From Pseudomonadota bacterium (lineage in GTDB: Bacteria > Pseudomonadota > Alphaproteobacteria > Rickettsiales > RGZB01): a stretch of DNA of 53,868 nt. The stretch is from assembly GCA_010031735.1 (NCBI GenBank), contig RGZB01000011.1:1-53868 (forward strand), written 5' to 3'. Made by a program: the position numbers and the translations under genes. The notes under the pieces were generated by a model. The model had not been told where the DNA came from and searched no databases. It worked only from the letters and a program-made list of their open reading frames with translations. Shown here piece after piece: positions 43,982 to 53,868 of this stretch (position 1 is its first letter; each line of letters starts with the position of its first letter).

Positions 43982-44012
43982 CGCAACGGGAATCTCCTTT
44001 TAGGAAAAAACG

Positions 44013-44906
44013 ATGGCGAATTTAAAGGCACTCAGGAACCGGATCAAAAGCGTGAAGTCCACGCAGAAGATCACCAAAGCCATGAAGATGGTGGCGGCTT
44101 CCAAACTGCGCCGTGCACAGGAGCGCGCGCAGGCCGCACGTCCGTATGCGGAGAAAATGGAACGTGTGCTTGCGACCCTCGCGTCCGGCATCGAATCGCC
44201 GGATAACGCGCCGAAACTTTTGGTCGGTAATGGTTCGGATAAACGCCATCTACTGGTCGTCATGACGTCTGACCGCGGCCTCTGCGGCGGTTTCAACACG
44301 ACGGTCTGTCGTGGCGTGCGCTTAGAGATCGAGCGCCTGAAAGCTGCCGGCAAGGAAGTGAAGCTCATCATCGTCGGTAAAAAAGGCTACGACCAGTTGA
44401 AAGGTTTATATAGCAAATACATCGTCGAGCGCGTGCAGGATATCGCTAAAACGCCTGTCACCTACGTCGAAGCATCGCAGATCGGTGATAAGATCCTCAG
44501 TATGTTCGAGGCCGGTGAATTCGATGTATGCACCGTGGTGTTCAACAAATTCATCTCCGCGATCTCGCAGCAAGTGACGCTGCAACAGCTGATCCCGCTC
44601 GATGTGAAGTCGATCCCGGTCGATACGAAAAACACGGGTCTTGCTGGCGGCGCTACGTATGATTATGAGCCGAGCGAAGATGCGGTGCTCGCGGACTTAC
44701 TGCCGCGCAACATCAGCGTGCAGATCTTGAAAGCGCTGCTCGAATCCGCCGCTTCGGAACAAGGTGCGCGTATGAGTGCGATGGATAACGCAACGCGTAA
44801 CGCGGGCGAGATGATCAAGAAACTGACGCTCGAATACAACCGTTCACGTCAAGCGGCGATTACCAAGGAACTGATTGAAATCATCAGCGGCGCAGAAGCC
44901 GTTTAA
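44013..44906 (+). CDS. atpG: ATP synthase F1 subunit gamma
   Basis: 297 residues. The gamma subunit is the rotating central shaft that couples proton flow to catalysis. The N-terminal coiled-coil strand ([20 protein letters not shown]) and the C-terminal strand ([20 protein letters not shown]) are both well conserved, and [10 protein letters not shown] is the usual middle motif. AGGAAAA precedes the start. It follows atpA after 31 bases. Confidence 0.97.
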   Translation: MANLKALRNRIKSVKSTQKITKAMKMVAASKLRRAQERAQAARPYAEKMERVLATLASGIESPDNAPKLLVGNGSDKRHLLVVMTSDRGLCGGFNTTVCRGVRLEIERLKAAGKEVKLIIVGKKGYDQLKGLYSKYIVERVQDIAKTPVTYVEASQIGDKILSMFEAGEFDVCTVVFNKFISAISQQVTLQQLIPLDVKSIPVDTKNTGLAGGATYDYEPSEDAVLADLLPRNISVQILKALLESAASEQGARMSAMDNATRNAGEMIKKLTLEYNRSRQAAITKELIEIISGAEAV

Positions 44907-44921
44907 TTAGAGTTTTTTTAA

Positions 44922-46421
<1,500 letters not shown>

Positions 46422-46429
46422 GGTATATC

Positions 46430-46849
46430 ATGGCAGAAGCGAAGATCACCGATAAACTGACCCTCGACCTGGTAACGCCGATCTCGGTCGCGTTCTCGAA
46501 GCCAGTGACCATGGCGGTCGTGCCGGGTGCGGATGGTGTGATGGGTATCCTTGCTCACCACGCGCCGATCATCTCGACGCTCAAAGCCGGTGTGGTCGAA
46601 ATCTATGATGGCAACAACATCACGGATCAGATCTTCATCACGGGTGGTTTCGTGGAAGTAACGGGGGACCGTTGCACGGTACTTGCCGAAGAGGCGATCG
46701 ATCTTTCGAAGTTCGAGCGCTCTACCGCCGAAGCACGCTTAGAGAAGGCGAAAAAGGCCTTCGATAAAGCAGCGAACGACCACGACAAAGCACGTGAAGA
46801 GAAAAACGTGCAGGTCGCTGAAGCGCTGCTCGCTGCGGTGCGCCACTAA
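46430..46849 (+). CDS. atpC: ATP synthase F1 subunit epsilon
   Basis: 139 residues. The epsilon subunit binds gamma and regulates ATP hydrolysis. The beta-sandwich domain includes GVMGILAHHAPIISTLKAG and the conserved ITGGFVEVTGDRCTVLAEEA; the C-terminal helical hairpin (RSTAEARLEKAKKAF onward) is present. It ends the atp operon. The convergent antiporter gene ends ten bases further, and no hairpin terminator is visible in that short gap. Confidence 0.96.
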   Translation: MAEAKITDKLTLDLVTPISVAFSKPVTMAVVPGADGVMGILAHHAPIISTLKAGVVEIYDGNNITDQIFITGGFVEVTGDRCTVLAEEAIDLSKFERSTAEARLEKAKKAFDKAANDHDKAREEKNVQVAEALLAAVRH

Positions 46850-46859
46850 TTCCTAATTA

Positions 46860-48476
46860 TTACCGGGTACTGCCGAAACGTGCGGAGAGCAGATCGATCT
46901 CACGCAGGATATCGTGCATGTTATCGTCGCCGATCTTGAAGGCCTTCCGGAGATTGATCACTACATTGCGCTCGACCGTGAGCACTTCCTGCCAGAGTGT
47001 TTGCTCGGCCTCTGCAATCGGATGCAGGTTGCCGCTATTCGATTCACTCGGCTCGAGCGGGGTATTCGGGCCATCCCCTAAGGCGGCTAACCTGTCGACA
47101 TAGAAACTGCGCACGCGCTCGTATGCCGACCGGTAAATATCCGGGCAGACGGTCAGCGTTTTATCGAGATGCTTCAGGGCTTCTTTCGTGGCGGCGACGC
47201 GCGCGCTCCAATCCTCAAACAGCAAGGTGTAGTCATAGGAAAGCGTCAGCTTATGCACGATCCACGGCAGGAGCAATCCTTGGACGACGATCGTGAGCAG
47301 GATGACCATCAGGCTTAAGAAGATGATGAAATCGCGGTACGGGAACTCCTGCCCGTTCGCGATGGTCACGGGAAGTGCGAGTGCGGTGGCCAGCGACACC
47401 ACGCCGCGCATGCCCGTCCAGCCTATTAGGAATACATTCTGCCAGGCAGGGTAAGGGTCGCGTGCTCGGAGGCGCGGCATAACAAAGCGAACACCGTATG
47501 CGGTGACGTAGACATAGACCATACGGATGCTGACGGCGACGAGCCATAGGATCAACGAATACTCGATCAAGATTTTCATGCTGTATTGGGTGGACAGGTT
47601 TTTGACGATTCCCGGGAACTGCATCCCGATCATCACGAACACGAAGCCATTGAACGTGTAGGACACCATCTGCCACACCGAGGCAGCGGGAATGCGGAAG
47701 CCCGGGCTGAATACGGTGGGTGCACGCCAGCCGACCATCAGACCCGTTGCCACCACAGCGAGTACGCCAGAAGCGTGTAAACTCTCGGTTAAGATATAAG
47801 AGCCATAGGGCAGCAGGAAGGTGGAGAGGATCTCCGTCGGCTGATGCTTGATGTGGCGGAAGAGGTACATGTAGATATACCCGATCACGAGGCCAAGCAG
47901 GATGCCGACCGCAACCATCCAGCCGAATTGCAGCGTGGCATCGGTCCAGGAGAAGATGCCGAGCACTACCGCGGCGACGGCGAATTGGTAGATGACGAGG
48001 CCGGTGGCGTCGTTGACCAGGCTTTCGCCTTCCAGAATAGAGACCACACGTTTCGGCACGCGGCTTTTATCGATGATCGAAGTAGCGGCCACCGCATCCG
48101 GCGGGGAGATGATCGCACCCAGCACAAACGCGGTTGCGATGCCCATACCCGGTATCAATTTCGGCATCAGGAAGGCCACGACACAGCTGGTGAATACGAC
48201 CAGACCCAGTGCGAGCTGCACAATCGGTCGCAAGTTGGCGCGGAAATCACGGAACGACGTGAAATATGCCGCTTCCATGAGGAGTGGCGGCAGGAAAATC
48301 ATGAGCATATATTCCGGAGGTACGGAGAAGGCCTGCAGCGCAGGGATGGATCCAAGACCGATACCCCCGATCAGGAACGCGATCGGCTGGGCGAGCTTCA
48401 TACGGTTCGCTACGGTCGCAATCAAGCACATGCCGAGCAGGATGATCAGGAAACACTGCACCGCTGCGAATTGCAT
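46860..48476 (-). CDS. Na+/H+ antiporter, CPA1/NhaP family
   Basis: 538 residues, about 12 membrane helices over the first 410, and a soluble helical C-terminal tail of about 120. Exchanges sodium or potassium for protons at the inner membrane. Conserved features: FLIGGIGLG, PPLLMEAAY, the ion-binding helix pair with ISPPDAVAATSI and LEGESLVNDATGLV, and GWTGMRGVVSLATALALP. It resembles bacterial YjcE/NhaP-type exchangers. Its ATG directly abuts the TAG of ubiG (TAGATG), so it is the last gene of the minus-strand run from ilvD. Confidence 0.93.
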   Translation of the reverse strand: MQFAAVQCFLIILLGMCLIATVANRMKLAQPIAFLIGGIGLGSIPALQAFSVPPEYMLMIFLPPLLMEAAYFTSFRDFRANLRPIVQLALGLVVFTSCVVAFLMPKLIPGMGIATAFVLGAIISPPDAVAATSIIDKSRVPKRVVSILEGESLVNDATGLVIYQFAVAAVVLGIFSWTDATLQFGWMVAVGILLGLVIGYIYMYLFRHIKHQPTEILSTFLLPYGSYILTESLHASGVLAVVATGLMVGWRAPTVFSPGFRIPAASVWQMVSYTFNGFVFVMIGMQFPGIVKNLSTQYSMKILIEYSLILWLVAVSIRMVYVYVTAYGVRFVMPRLRARDPYPAWQNVFLIGWTGMRGVVSLATALALPVTIANGQEFPYRDFIIFLSLMVILLTIVVQGLLLPWIVHKLTLSYDYTLLFEDWSARVAATKEALKHLDKTLTVCPDIYRSAYERVRSFYVDRLAALGDGPNTPLEPSESNSGNLHPIAEAEQTLWQEVLTVERNVVINLRKAFKIGDDNMHDILREIDLLSARFGSTR

Positions 48477-49244
48477 CTAGCGCTTCCTTTCGGCCACCAG
48501 CATGTAATTGACGCTGGTGTCGCGGCTTACACTGAAACTATCCTTGAGGGCGTGATACTGCACACCCCGGATATCTTTGGTTTTGTAACCGAGTTTCTCA
48601 AGCGGCATCACGATCTCGGAGGGCTTCAGGAATTTCTGCCACGTATGCGTCCCCTTCGGTAGCCAGCCCATGACATATTCCGCACCGATAATGCCGAACA
48701 GATACGATTTTACGGTACGGTTCAGTGTCGCAACGAAGAGCAGGCCACCCGGTTTCACCAGCGAAGCGCAAGCTTCTAAAAAGGCAGGGACATCGGCTAC
48801 GTGCTCGATAATCTCCATAGCGAGCACGACATCGAACGTTTTTTTCCTGCCCGCAAGTGATTCAGCAGTGGTGCAGCGATAATCGATCTTCAGCTTCTGC
48901 GCTTCGGCATGAAGCGATGCGATGGCGATATTTTTCTCGGCGGCATCTACACCGACGACCTCCGCACCCAAGCGTGCCATCGGTTCAGAAAGCAGCCCGC
49001 CGCCGCACCCGATATCGAGTAGTGAGATTCCTTTCAATACGTGCGGTTTGGTAGCATCGCGTGAGAAATGGTCGGCGATCGCATCGCGGATATAACCAAT
49101 ACGTACGGGATTGAATTTATGCAGGGGTTTGAATTTTCCAGTCGGACTCCACCACTCATCGGCCATAGCGGTGAATTTAGCGATCTCCGAGGGATCGACC
49201 GTGTTCTTGGGTCCAGTACTTGTTTTTTTGAGTGCCTTTTTCAT
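48477..49244 (-). CDS. ubiG: Ubiquinone biosynthesis O-methyltransferase UbiG
   Basis: 255 residues. It performs the two O-methylations in ubiquinone synthesis with S-adenosylmethionine. The N-terminal MADEWWSPTGKFKPLHKFNPVR is diagnostic; the SAM-binding motif I is LDIGCGGGLLSEPMARLGA, with AMEIIEHVADVP and NRTVKSYLFGIIGAEYVMGW. Start overlaps the end of the upstream gene by four bases (ATGA). It is co-transcribed with that unknown protein and the antiporter. Confidence 0.96.
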   Translation of the reverse strand: MKKALKKTSTGPKNTVDPSEIAKFTAMADEWWSPTGKFKPLHKFNPVRIGYIRDAIADHFSRDATKPHVLKGISLLDIGCGGGLLSEPMARLGAEVVGVDAAEKNIAIASLHAEAQKLKIDYRCTTAESLAGRKKTFDVVLAMEIIEHVADVPAFLEACASLVKPGGLLFVATLNRTVKSYLFGIIGAEYVMGWLPKGTHTWQKFLKPSEIVMPLEKLGYKTKDIRGVQYHALKDSFSVSRDTSVNYMLVAERKR

Positions 49245-49969
49245 GGCGCTGCGGTGGCTGGCTTCTTTTCGTCCTCGTCGTCTTCGTCTTTACGCTCGGA
49301 CATGACCTTCCTAAACGAATCGATGGCGATTTCACGGCGGCCCATCCATTCATCGTCTGGGAAATACGGGTAGTATTTGTATTTTTCTGCATCATCGCCC
49401 TGCAGACACAGCCACTCCGCCGGTGACCGGTCTTTGGTGAATTCTTCCATCTCCACCGCGAAGGTACCGGCAGATACTTTGTTACCCGGATTCTCTTCAA
49501 GGTATTTCGGCACATCGGGGAACGGCGATTCGAGTGCCGCAATCATTGTTTCCGCTGTCTTATCCAAGCAGCGGAGCAAGTCAATGCGTGCCACCAGGCC
49601 ACCCGCGAAGTAATACAGGATCGCCTCCTTCTGGTTGCCGAGATTGTTCATGTGCAGCGCTTGTGCATAGTAATACGGTGCGAAGCCCTTATCCTCCCGG
49701 TCATGCAGCCACGGTAGCACCTTGGTGCTGTAGGCTTTATCGCGGTTGGTATAAAGCGTGTTGATGAGCTTTGTATAATCCTTGTTGTGCTCATAAATCT
49801 CTAGCGTGGCGAGATCCGGATCTTTGGAAAGACCGTGCGGCTGGCTTTTATAATGCACATATCCGAGGACAGAGAGGGCACCCACGGTCACGACCAGCAT
49901 CGCCACCACGATGGTCTTTAAAAATGCCTGTTCATCGGATTTATCCGGCAGTCTTCCAAAACGTTTCAT
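49241..49969 (-). CDS. Hypothetical membrane-anchored protein between ilvD and ubiG
   Basis: 242 residues, no family recognised. One membrane helix (about 17-42, TIVVAMLVVTVGALSVLGYV) after a short basic cytoplasmic start, then a periplasmic domain with TPR-like helices (ATLEIYEHNKDYTKLINTLY; PYYYAQALHMNNLGNQKEAI), three cysteines at most, and an acidic/basic tail (KDEDDEDEKKPATAAP). The helix pairs would fit a tetratricopeptide scaffold, but this is only by eye. It starts two bases after ilvD and overlaps ubiG by four. No CtrA box is linked to it. Function unknown. Confidence 0.72.
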   Translation of the reverse strand: MKRFGRLPDKSDEQAFLKTIVVAMLVVTVGALSVLGYVHYKSQPHGLSKDPDLATLEIYEHNKDYTKLINTLYTNRDKAYSTKVLPWLHDREDKGFAPYYYAQALHMNNLGNQKEAILYYFAGGLVARIDLLRCLDKTAETMIAALESPFPDVPKYLEENPGNKVSAGTFAVEMEEFTKDRSPAEWLCLQGDDAEKYKYYPYFPDDEWMGRREIAIDSFRKVMSERKDEDDEDEKKPATAAP

Positions 49970-49971
49970 GG

Positions 49972-51690
49972 CTAGATATCCGCGTAGGTTTTCTTTTCTT
50001 TTTTACCGCCCGGGTGGGTCACTGCACCGCCTTCTGCCGGCCCCACGATCTGCGAGTAACGCCAGAGTGCACCGGATTGGTAATCATGTTCGCGCGGTTT
50101 CCAACTCTTCTTGCGGGCATCGAGTTCTTTCGCAGAAAGATCGACACTGATCGTGCCTTTCACCGCGTCGAGAGAAATGATATCGCCGTTCTTGAGGAGT
50201 GCGATCGGGCCGCCGACGGCTGCTTCAGGGCCCACATGGCCGATGCAGAAGCCGCGGGTGGCGCCGGAGAAGCGACCATCGGTAATGAGGGCGACTTTAT
50301 CCCCTCTGCCCTGGCCGTAAATCGCCGCCGTGGTAGCGAGCATCTCGCGCATGCCAGGGCCGCCGCGCGGTCCTTCATAGCGGATGACGAGCACTTCGCC
50401 GTCCTTGTATTTCCCGGCTTCGACGGCTTTGAAAGCATCCTCTTCGCAATCGAATACACGTGCCGGACCGCTGAACAGCAGATTCTTCATGCCTGCGACT
50501 TTCACGATCGCACCCTCAGGCGCAAGATTGCCCTTAAGCGTCACGACGCCACCGGTCTTGCTGATCGGCTTTTTCGCAGAGTGCACGACGACCTGGTCTT
50601 TCGGGAACACCACGTTCTTTAAGTTCTCTTTCACGGTCTTGCCGGTAACGGTCATGCAATCGCCATGCAGATAGCCGCTCTCGAGGAGCGTCTTCATGAT
50701 GATGGGGATCCCGCCCGCTTCATAAAGATCCTTCTGCACATATTTGCCACCCGGTTTCAGGTCAGCGATATACGGTGTTTCATGGAAGATGCGGCCGACA
50801 TCGTGCAGGTCGAATTTGATACCCGCCTCATGCGCGATCGCCGGAAGGTGGAGCGCTGCGTTCGTGGAGCCACCGGTGGCTGCTACCACCGCTGCGGCGT
50901 TCTGGAGTGCTTTCAGCGTGACGATATCGCGCGGGCGGATATTGTTCGCGATCAATTCCATCACGGTGCGGCCGGAATCGAAACCGAGCTGGTCACGCGA
51001 TTCATACGGTGCCGGTGCGCCGGCCGAACCCGGAAGGGCGAGGCCAAGGGCTTCCGAGACGCCGCCCATGGTATTCGCGGTGAACTGACCGCCGCATGAG
51101 CCGGCCGTCGGGCACGCGACTTCTTCAAGCGCGTGGATATCGTCTTCGGTGATTTTGCCCGCCGCATATTGCCCGACCGCCTCGAACACGTCTTGCACGG
51201 TAACATCTTTGCCTTTGAAACTACCTGGCATGATGGAGCCGCCGTAGATGAATACGGATGGGATGTTCAGGCGAACCATCGCCATCATGAGACCGGGGAG
51301 CGATTTATCGCAACCCGCTAAGCCCACCAGCGCGTCGTAGCAATGGCCGCGCACGGTGAGCTCGACGGAATCGGCGATCACTTCACGCGAGATGAGGGAG
51401 GATTTCATACCTTGGTGACCCATGGCGATGCCATCGGTGACCGTAATGGTAGTGAACTCGCGCGGCGTGCCACCGGCGGCGGAGACGCCTTTTTTCACGA
51501 CCTGTGCCTGGCGTGCGAGCGAGATGTTGCAGGGAGCCGCTTCGTTCCACGTGGTGGCAACCCCCACGAACGGCTGGTTGATCTGCTGTTTGGTCATGCC
51601 CATCGCGTAATAGTAGGAACGGTGCGGGGCACGTTCAGGACCTACAGAGACATGGCGGCTGGGGAGTTTGGTCTTGTCGATTTTCTTCAT
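49972..51690 (-). CDS. ilvD: Dihydroxy-acid dehydratase
   Basis: 572 residues. It dehydrates dihydroxy acids in valine and isoleucine synthesis, using an iron-sulfur cluster. Cluster cysteines are seen in [12 protein letters not shown] and [43 protein letters not shown] and [19 protein letters not shown] are typical. The ATG at 51690 is chosen; an in-frame ATG 33 bases earlier adds residues outside the family and has no Shine-Dalgarno. It leads a minus-strand run with the unknown protein, ubiG and the antiporter. Confidence 0.97.
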   Translation of the reverse strand: MKKIDKTKLPSRHVSVGPERAPHRSYYYAMGMTKQQINQPFVGVATTWNEAAPCNISLARQAQVVKKGVSAAGGTPREFTTITVTDGIAMGHQGMKSSLISREVIADSVELTVRGHCYDALVGLAGCDKSLPGLMMAMVRLNIPSVFIYGGSIMPGSFKGKDVTVQDVFEAVGQYAAGKITEDDIHALEEVACPTAGSCGGQFTANTMGGVSEALGLALPGSAGAPAPYESRDQLGFDSGRTVMELIANNIRPRDIVTLKALQNAAAVVAATGGSTNAALHLPAIAHEAGIKFDLHDVGRIFHETPYIADLKPGGKYVQKDLYEAGGIPIIMKTLLESGYLHGDCMTVTGKTVKENLKNVVFPKDQVVVHSAKKPISKTGGVVTLKGNLAPEGAIVKVAGMKNLLFSGPARVFDCEEDAFKAVEAGKYKDGEVLVIRYEGPRGGPGMREMLATTAAIYGQGRGDKVALITDGRFSGATRGFCIGHVGPEAAVGGPIALLKNGDIISLDAVKGTISVDLSAKELDARKKSWKPREHDYQSGALWRYSQIVGPAEGGAVTHPGGKKEKKTYADI

Positions 51691-51792
51691 GGCATATCCG
51701 TTGATGCGAAAGGAAGCGCCCATACTAGCGCGAACACGGCGGAATGCAAGGGTGGCTTAAAAGAAATCGCGGGTGGTAGGAGGGCAAAAAAA

Positions 51793-53868
51793 CTAGGGTT
51801 TTTTCATCTCGCTGTCGGCGTTCTTGAGCATATCCTCAAGCGCTTTCATATCCGCTTCGGCGGGAACAGGAAGCCCTGGCTCCGGAACACCCGCGGGCGC
51901 CGCCGGGATTTTTGCTTCCGGCGGTTTCGGTTTGGTAGCAGAAGGTGCAGCCGGCATATCGATTTTCGCCGGGGGTGCCGAGAGTTTCTTGCCGGTCTCT
52001 TCCGTGCCGGGCAGCGGTGGCAGGTTCGGTGCAGCCGCAGCAGGAGCGGTAGAGGATTTGGTTTCTACTTTTGTCGGTGCGGCCGGTTTAGCAGGTGCGG
52101 CGGGCGCTGTGGCCGCAGGGGCTTTTACTTCCGGTGCTTTGGGTGCGACCGGTTTCAATGCATCCAGTTTCGGCATCTCGAGCGCCGGTGTCTTTGGCAT
52201 CTCGATCTTCGGCGGGATCACTTTGGCTGCCTCCGGTTTCGGCATATCCGGTAATTTCGGCATCGGTTTGCTGGTGTCGATATCCGGTAGTGCCGGCATA
52301 TCCGGCAGCGACGGCATTGCCGGGGCAGAAGGTTTCACTTCCGTTTTCGCAGCCGCCGGTGCCGCTGACTTTTTCGGATCCGGCAGGACGACGTCTGGTT
52401 CTTTGACACTCTTCGGCGGTGTGAGCGGCGGTGCCGAGGGCGTTGCAGATGGTGTCGGCGGTAAGGCCGGTTTTTCTTCTTTTTTCGCCGGAGCCGCTAC
52501 TTTTGGTGCCTCCACTTTCGGTGCAATGAGTGGAGCGGGGACGGGTGCCGCCGGTGTTGCCTTACGCTCTTCGGCCTTTCCCGGTGCAGGCGTTGCCGGA
52601 AGCGGCGGCATCATCGGCATCGCCGGTGGTGCGGGGAGTTCAGGCTTCTTCGCCTCCGGTTTCTTTTCATCGGCTTTCGGGACCGGAGCCGGTTCTACCT
52701 TCGGTGGTTCTGGCGCTTTCATCGGTGCCGGTGGTGGGGTCGTTTTCTCGACCGTTTTTTCAATCACCTGCTTCTCGGCTTCTTTTTTCTCCGGTGAAGG
52801 TGTTGCTGTGGTTTTCTCAACGACCTTCTCGATCACTTGCTTGGTGTTGTCCGGTTTCGGCGCCGCGGGTGTTGGCGGTGGAACGGCCGGGAGAGATGCC
52901 GCGGGTTTTTCCGGCGGTTTCAGGACCGGTGGTACTGCAGGAGCGGGCGCGCCGCCATTTTCTTTAAGCTGTGGATCGCGCGACGGTTCGGACGGCATTT
53001 CGATTGTCGGCTTTTCTTCTTCCGCCTGACGCGGGATCGTGAGCTCTTTCGGCTTTGCGACCGATTTCTGGTTGCTTAAGCTCGCTGCCTTGTCGATCTC
53101 ACCAACGCTTTGTTTCGTGGGATCCACGGTTTTCGCTGCACTGTCCGCGGTCACCGGTTTGATCGGTGCTTTCGGCGCGGTTTTGAGCTCTTCATACGGT
53201 TTATTGACCGTGATGCCCATCGCCTCCGGATCACCCGGTGGTTTGCCATGCTTTACGGCTTCCATCTGCGACTTGTTCTGGATCAGCTCGCTGAAGAAGC
53301 GCGCTTCGCGGTTTGCACCACCATCCATCAGCATTTTCGCGACTTCGTAATGCTTGCCGTTCGCCGCAAACTGAAGCGGCGTGTTCTTGTAGTTGTCGAC
53401 GAGGTTCGGGTTCGCCCCCATCTTCAGGAGTGCACGCACCATATCCGCGCGTCCCGTATCGGCAGCGACATGGAGTGCGGTGAGGCCTAAGTCGTTCTGT
53501 AGGTTCGGATCCGCGCCACGCGCAAGGAGCAAGCGGAGCGTATCGACACGGCCATGCACCGCGGCGTGGATCAGCGGCGTGTTACCGTAGGTATTACGCG
53601 GGTTGATCGGGAGCAGGCCCTTATCCATCACCGCGCGCAGGCCGTTCACGTCGCCATTCCCGGCGGTGTCGAACATCATGCGTTCCAGATCCTGCATGTC
53701 GACAGAGAGGGGCAGGTGGCGGTTGTCGTTCTGGGGCTCGTATTCCTTGCCGTAGATCACTTCCGGCAGGAACTGGTTCTTGAATTTGGTCTCTTCGTTC
53801 AAGACCGGTTTGATATCGGCGGGCTCTTCTTTTTTCTTCGCCTTATCGGACTTTTTCGTGTCCTTCGC
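51793..53868 (-). CDS. Ankyrin-repeat protein with long Pro/Ala/Lys-rich tail, 5' end outside window
   Basis: At least 691 residues; the frame is open to the window edge, so the true start lies beyond 53868. The visible N-terminus is Lys-rich (KKSDKAKKKEEPAD). Three ankyrin repeats follow (GNTPLIHAAVHGRVDTLRLL, GLTALHVAADTGRADMVRAL, NTPLQFAANGKHYEVAKML), then about 480 residues of low-complexity sequence dominated by Pro, Ala and Lys with the recurring VIEKVVEKTT/VIEKTVEKTT and MPxLPDMP units. A short helix (MKALEDMLKNADSEMKKP) ends it. No signal peptide or membrane helix is visible in the part present. It may be a scaffold or a cell-envelope-spanning or secreted protein; no function is assigned. 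Confidence 0.8.
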   Translation of the reverse strand, partial: AKDTKKSDKAKKKEEPADIKPVLNEETKFKNQFLPEVIYGKEYEPQNDNRHLPLSVDMQDLERMMFDTAGNGDVNGLRAVMDKGLLPINPRNTYGNTPLIHAAVHGRVDTLRLLLARGADPNLQNDLGLTALHVAADTGRADMVRALLKMGANPNLVDNYKNTPLQFAANGKHYEVAKMLMDGGANREARFFSELIQNKSQMEAVKHGKPPGDPEAMGITVNKPYEELKTAPKAPIKPVTADSAAKTVDPTKQSVGEIDKAASLSNQKSVAKPKELTIPRQAEEEKPTIEMPSEPSRDPQLKENGGAPAPAVPPVLKPPEKPAASLPAVPPPTPAAPKPDNTKQVIEKVVEKTTATPSPEKKEAEKQVIEKTVEKTTPPPAPMKAPEPPKVEPAPVPKADEKKPEAKKPELPAPPAMPMMPPLPATPAPGKAEERKATPAAPVPAPLIAPKVEAPKVAAPAKKEEKPALPPTPSATPSAPPLTPPKSVKEPDVVLPDPKKSAAPAAAKTEVKPSAPAMPSLPDMPALPDIDTSKPMPKLPDMPKPEAAKVIPPKIEMPKTPALEMPKLDALKPVAPKAPEVKAPAATAPAAPAKPAAPTKVETKSSTAPAAAAPNLPPLPGTEETGKKLSAPPAKIDMPAAPSATKPKPPEAKIPAAPAGVPEPGLPVPAEADMKALEDMLKNADSEMKKP

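Noticed and set aside
51770-51800. Terminator after the ankyrin gene (AAAAAAC-TAGG-GTTTTTT)
   Set aside because: The stem has a single G-C pair and includes the stop codon, so it is too weak to call.
51824-53029. 401-codon plus-strand Gly/Ala/Ser-rich frame
   Set aside because: Complement of the Pro/Ala/Lys-rich tail of the ankyrin protein; looks like a surface protein only because of that low complexity.
53800-53802. TTG as the start of the ankyrin gene
   Set aside because: The frame stays open to the window edge with protein-like Lys-rich codons, so the gene more likely begins outside the window.

Overview
The window is a chromosomal segment of an alphaproteobacterium. The evidence is the fsa-xerC-priA ... 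atpHAGDC neighbourhood, a zinc-finger/J-domain protein followed by cobS and cobT, phoR with pstCAB, an archaeal-type ValS beside a long class-2 IleS, and above all repeated TTAA-N7-TTAA sites. That pattern is the recognition sequence of CtrA, the cell-cycle response regulator found only in this class. Base composition is roughly mid-50s % GC. The many short unknown families and two RTX proteins would suit a Micavibrio-like or other deep-branching member, but that placement is a guess.

Layout. 1-730: a compositionally foreign small gene, a long dyad and tandem terminators. 730-1750: a CtrA-box operon of two unknown genes. 1839-6769: pstB, pstA, pstC and phoR on the minus strand, without pstS, phoU or phoB. 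6776-11177: two large RTX calcium-binding proteins. 11517-14039: sulfotransferase, orphan ABC-2 permease and an unknown CtrA-box gene. 14043-18085: ileS and a periplasmic glutathione peroxidase. 18224-20561: a probable copper/metal locus (His-rich porin, DUF2946 protein, small membrane protein, and divergently a DUF2282/bufferin precursor without its modifying enzymes). 20706-24407: unknown gene plus valS. 24404-27325: unknown genes including a tandem pair of paralogues. 27447-28664: argG. 28743-35309: three tandem diverged paralogues, J-domain protein, acyltransferase, cobS and cobT, all co-directional. 35306-38936: xerC, fsa, priA. 39004-41710: an unknown CtrA-box gene pair. 41857-46849: F1-ATPase genes atpHAGDC. 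46860-51690: a minus-strand run ilvD, membrane-anchored unknown, ubiG, Na+/H+ antiporter. 51793-end: an ankyrin plus proline-rich protein whose start lies beyond the window.

The most striking pattern is regulatory. Six perfect TTAA-N7-TTAA sites and one with a single mismatch lie in intergenic DNA, and each precedes a transcription unit that starts with a gene of unknown function. In five of the seven the box is followed by exactly 11 bases and then a -10-like hexamer (TATACT, TATACT, TAAAAT, TATTCT, TATGCT). Several of these unknown proteins are related in tandem (a triplet, a pair) or carry internal duplications. This looks like a lineage-specific, CtrA-controlled protein set. Two of the promoters, and perhaps the sulfotransferase promoter, sit so close to the ATG that the mRNA should be leaderless.

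No tRNA, rRNA, CRISPR array, insertion sequence or prophage was recognised. Functions of the unknown genes are not assigned.
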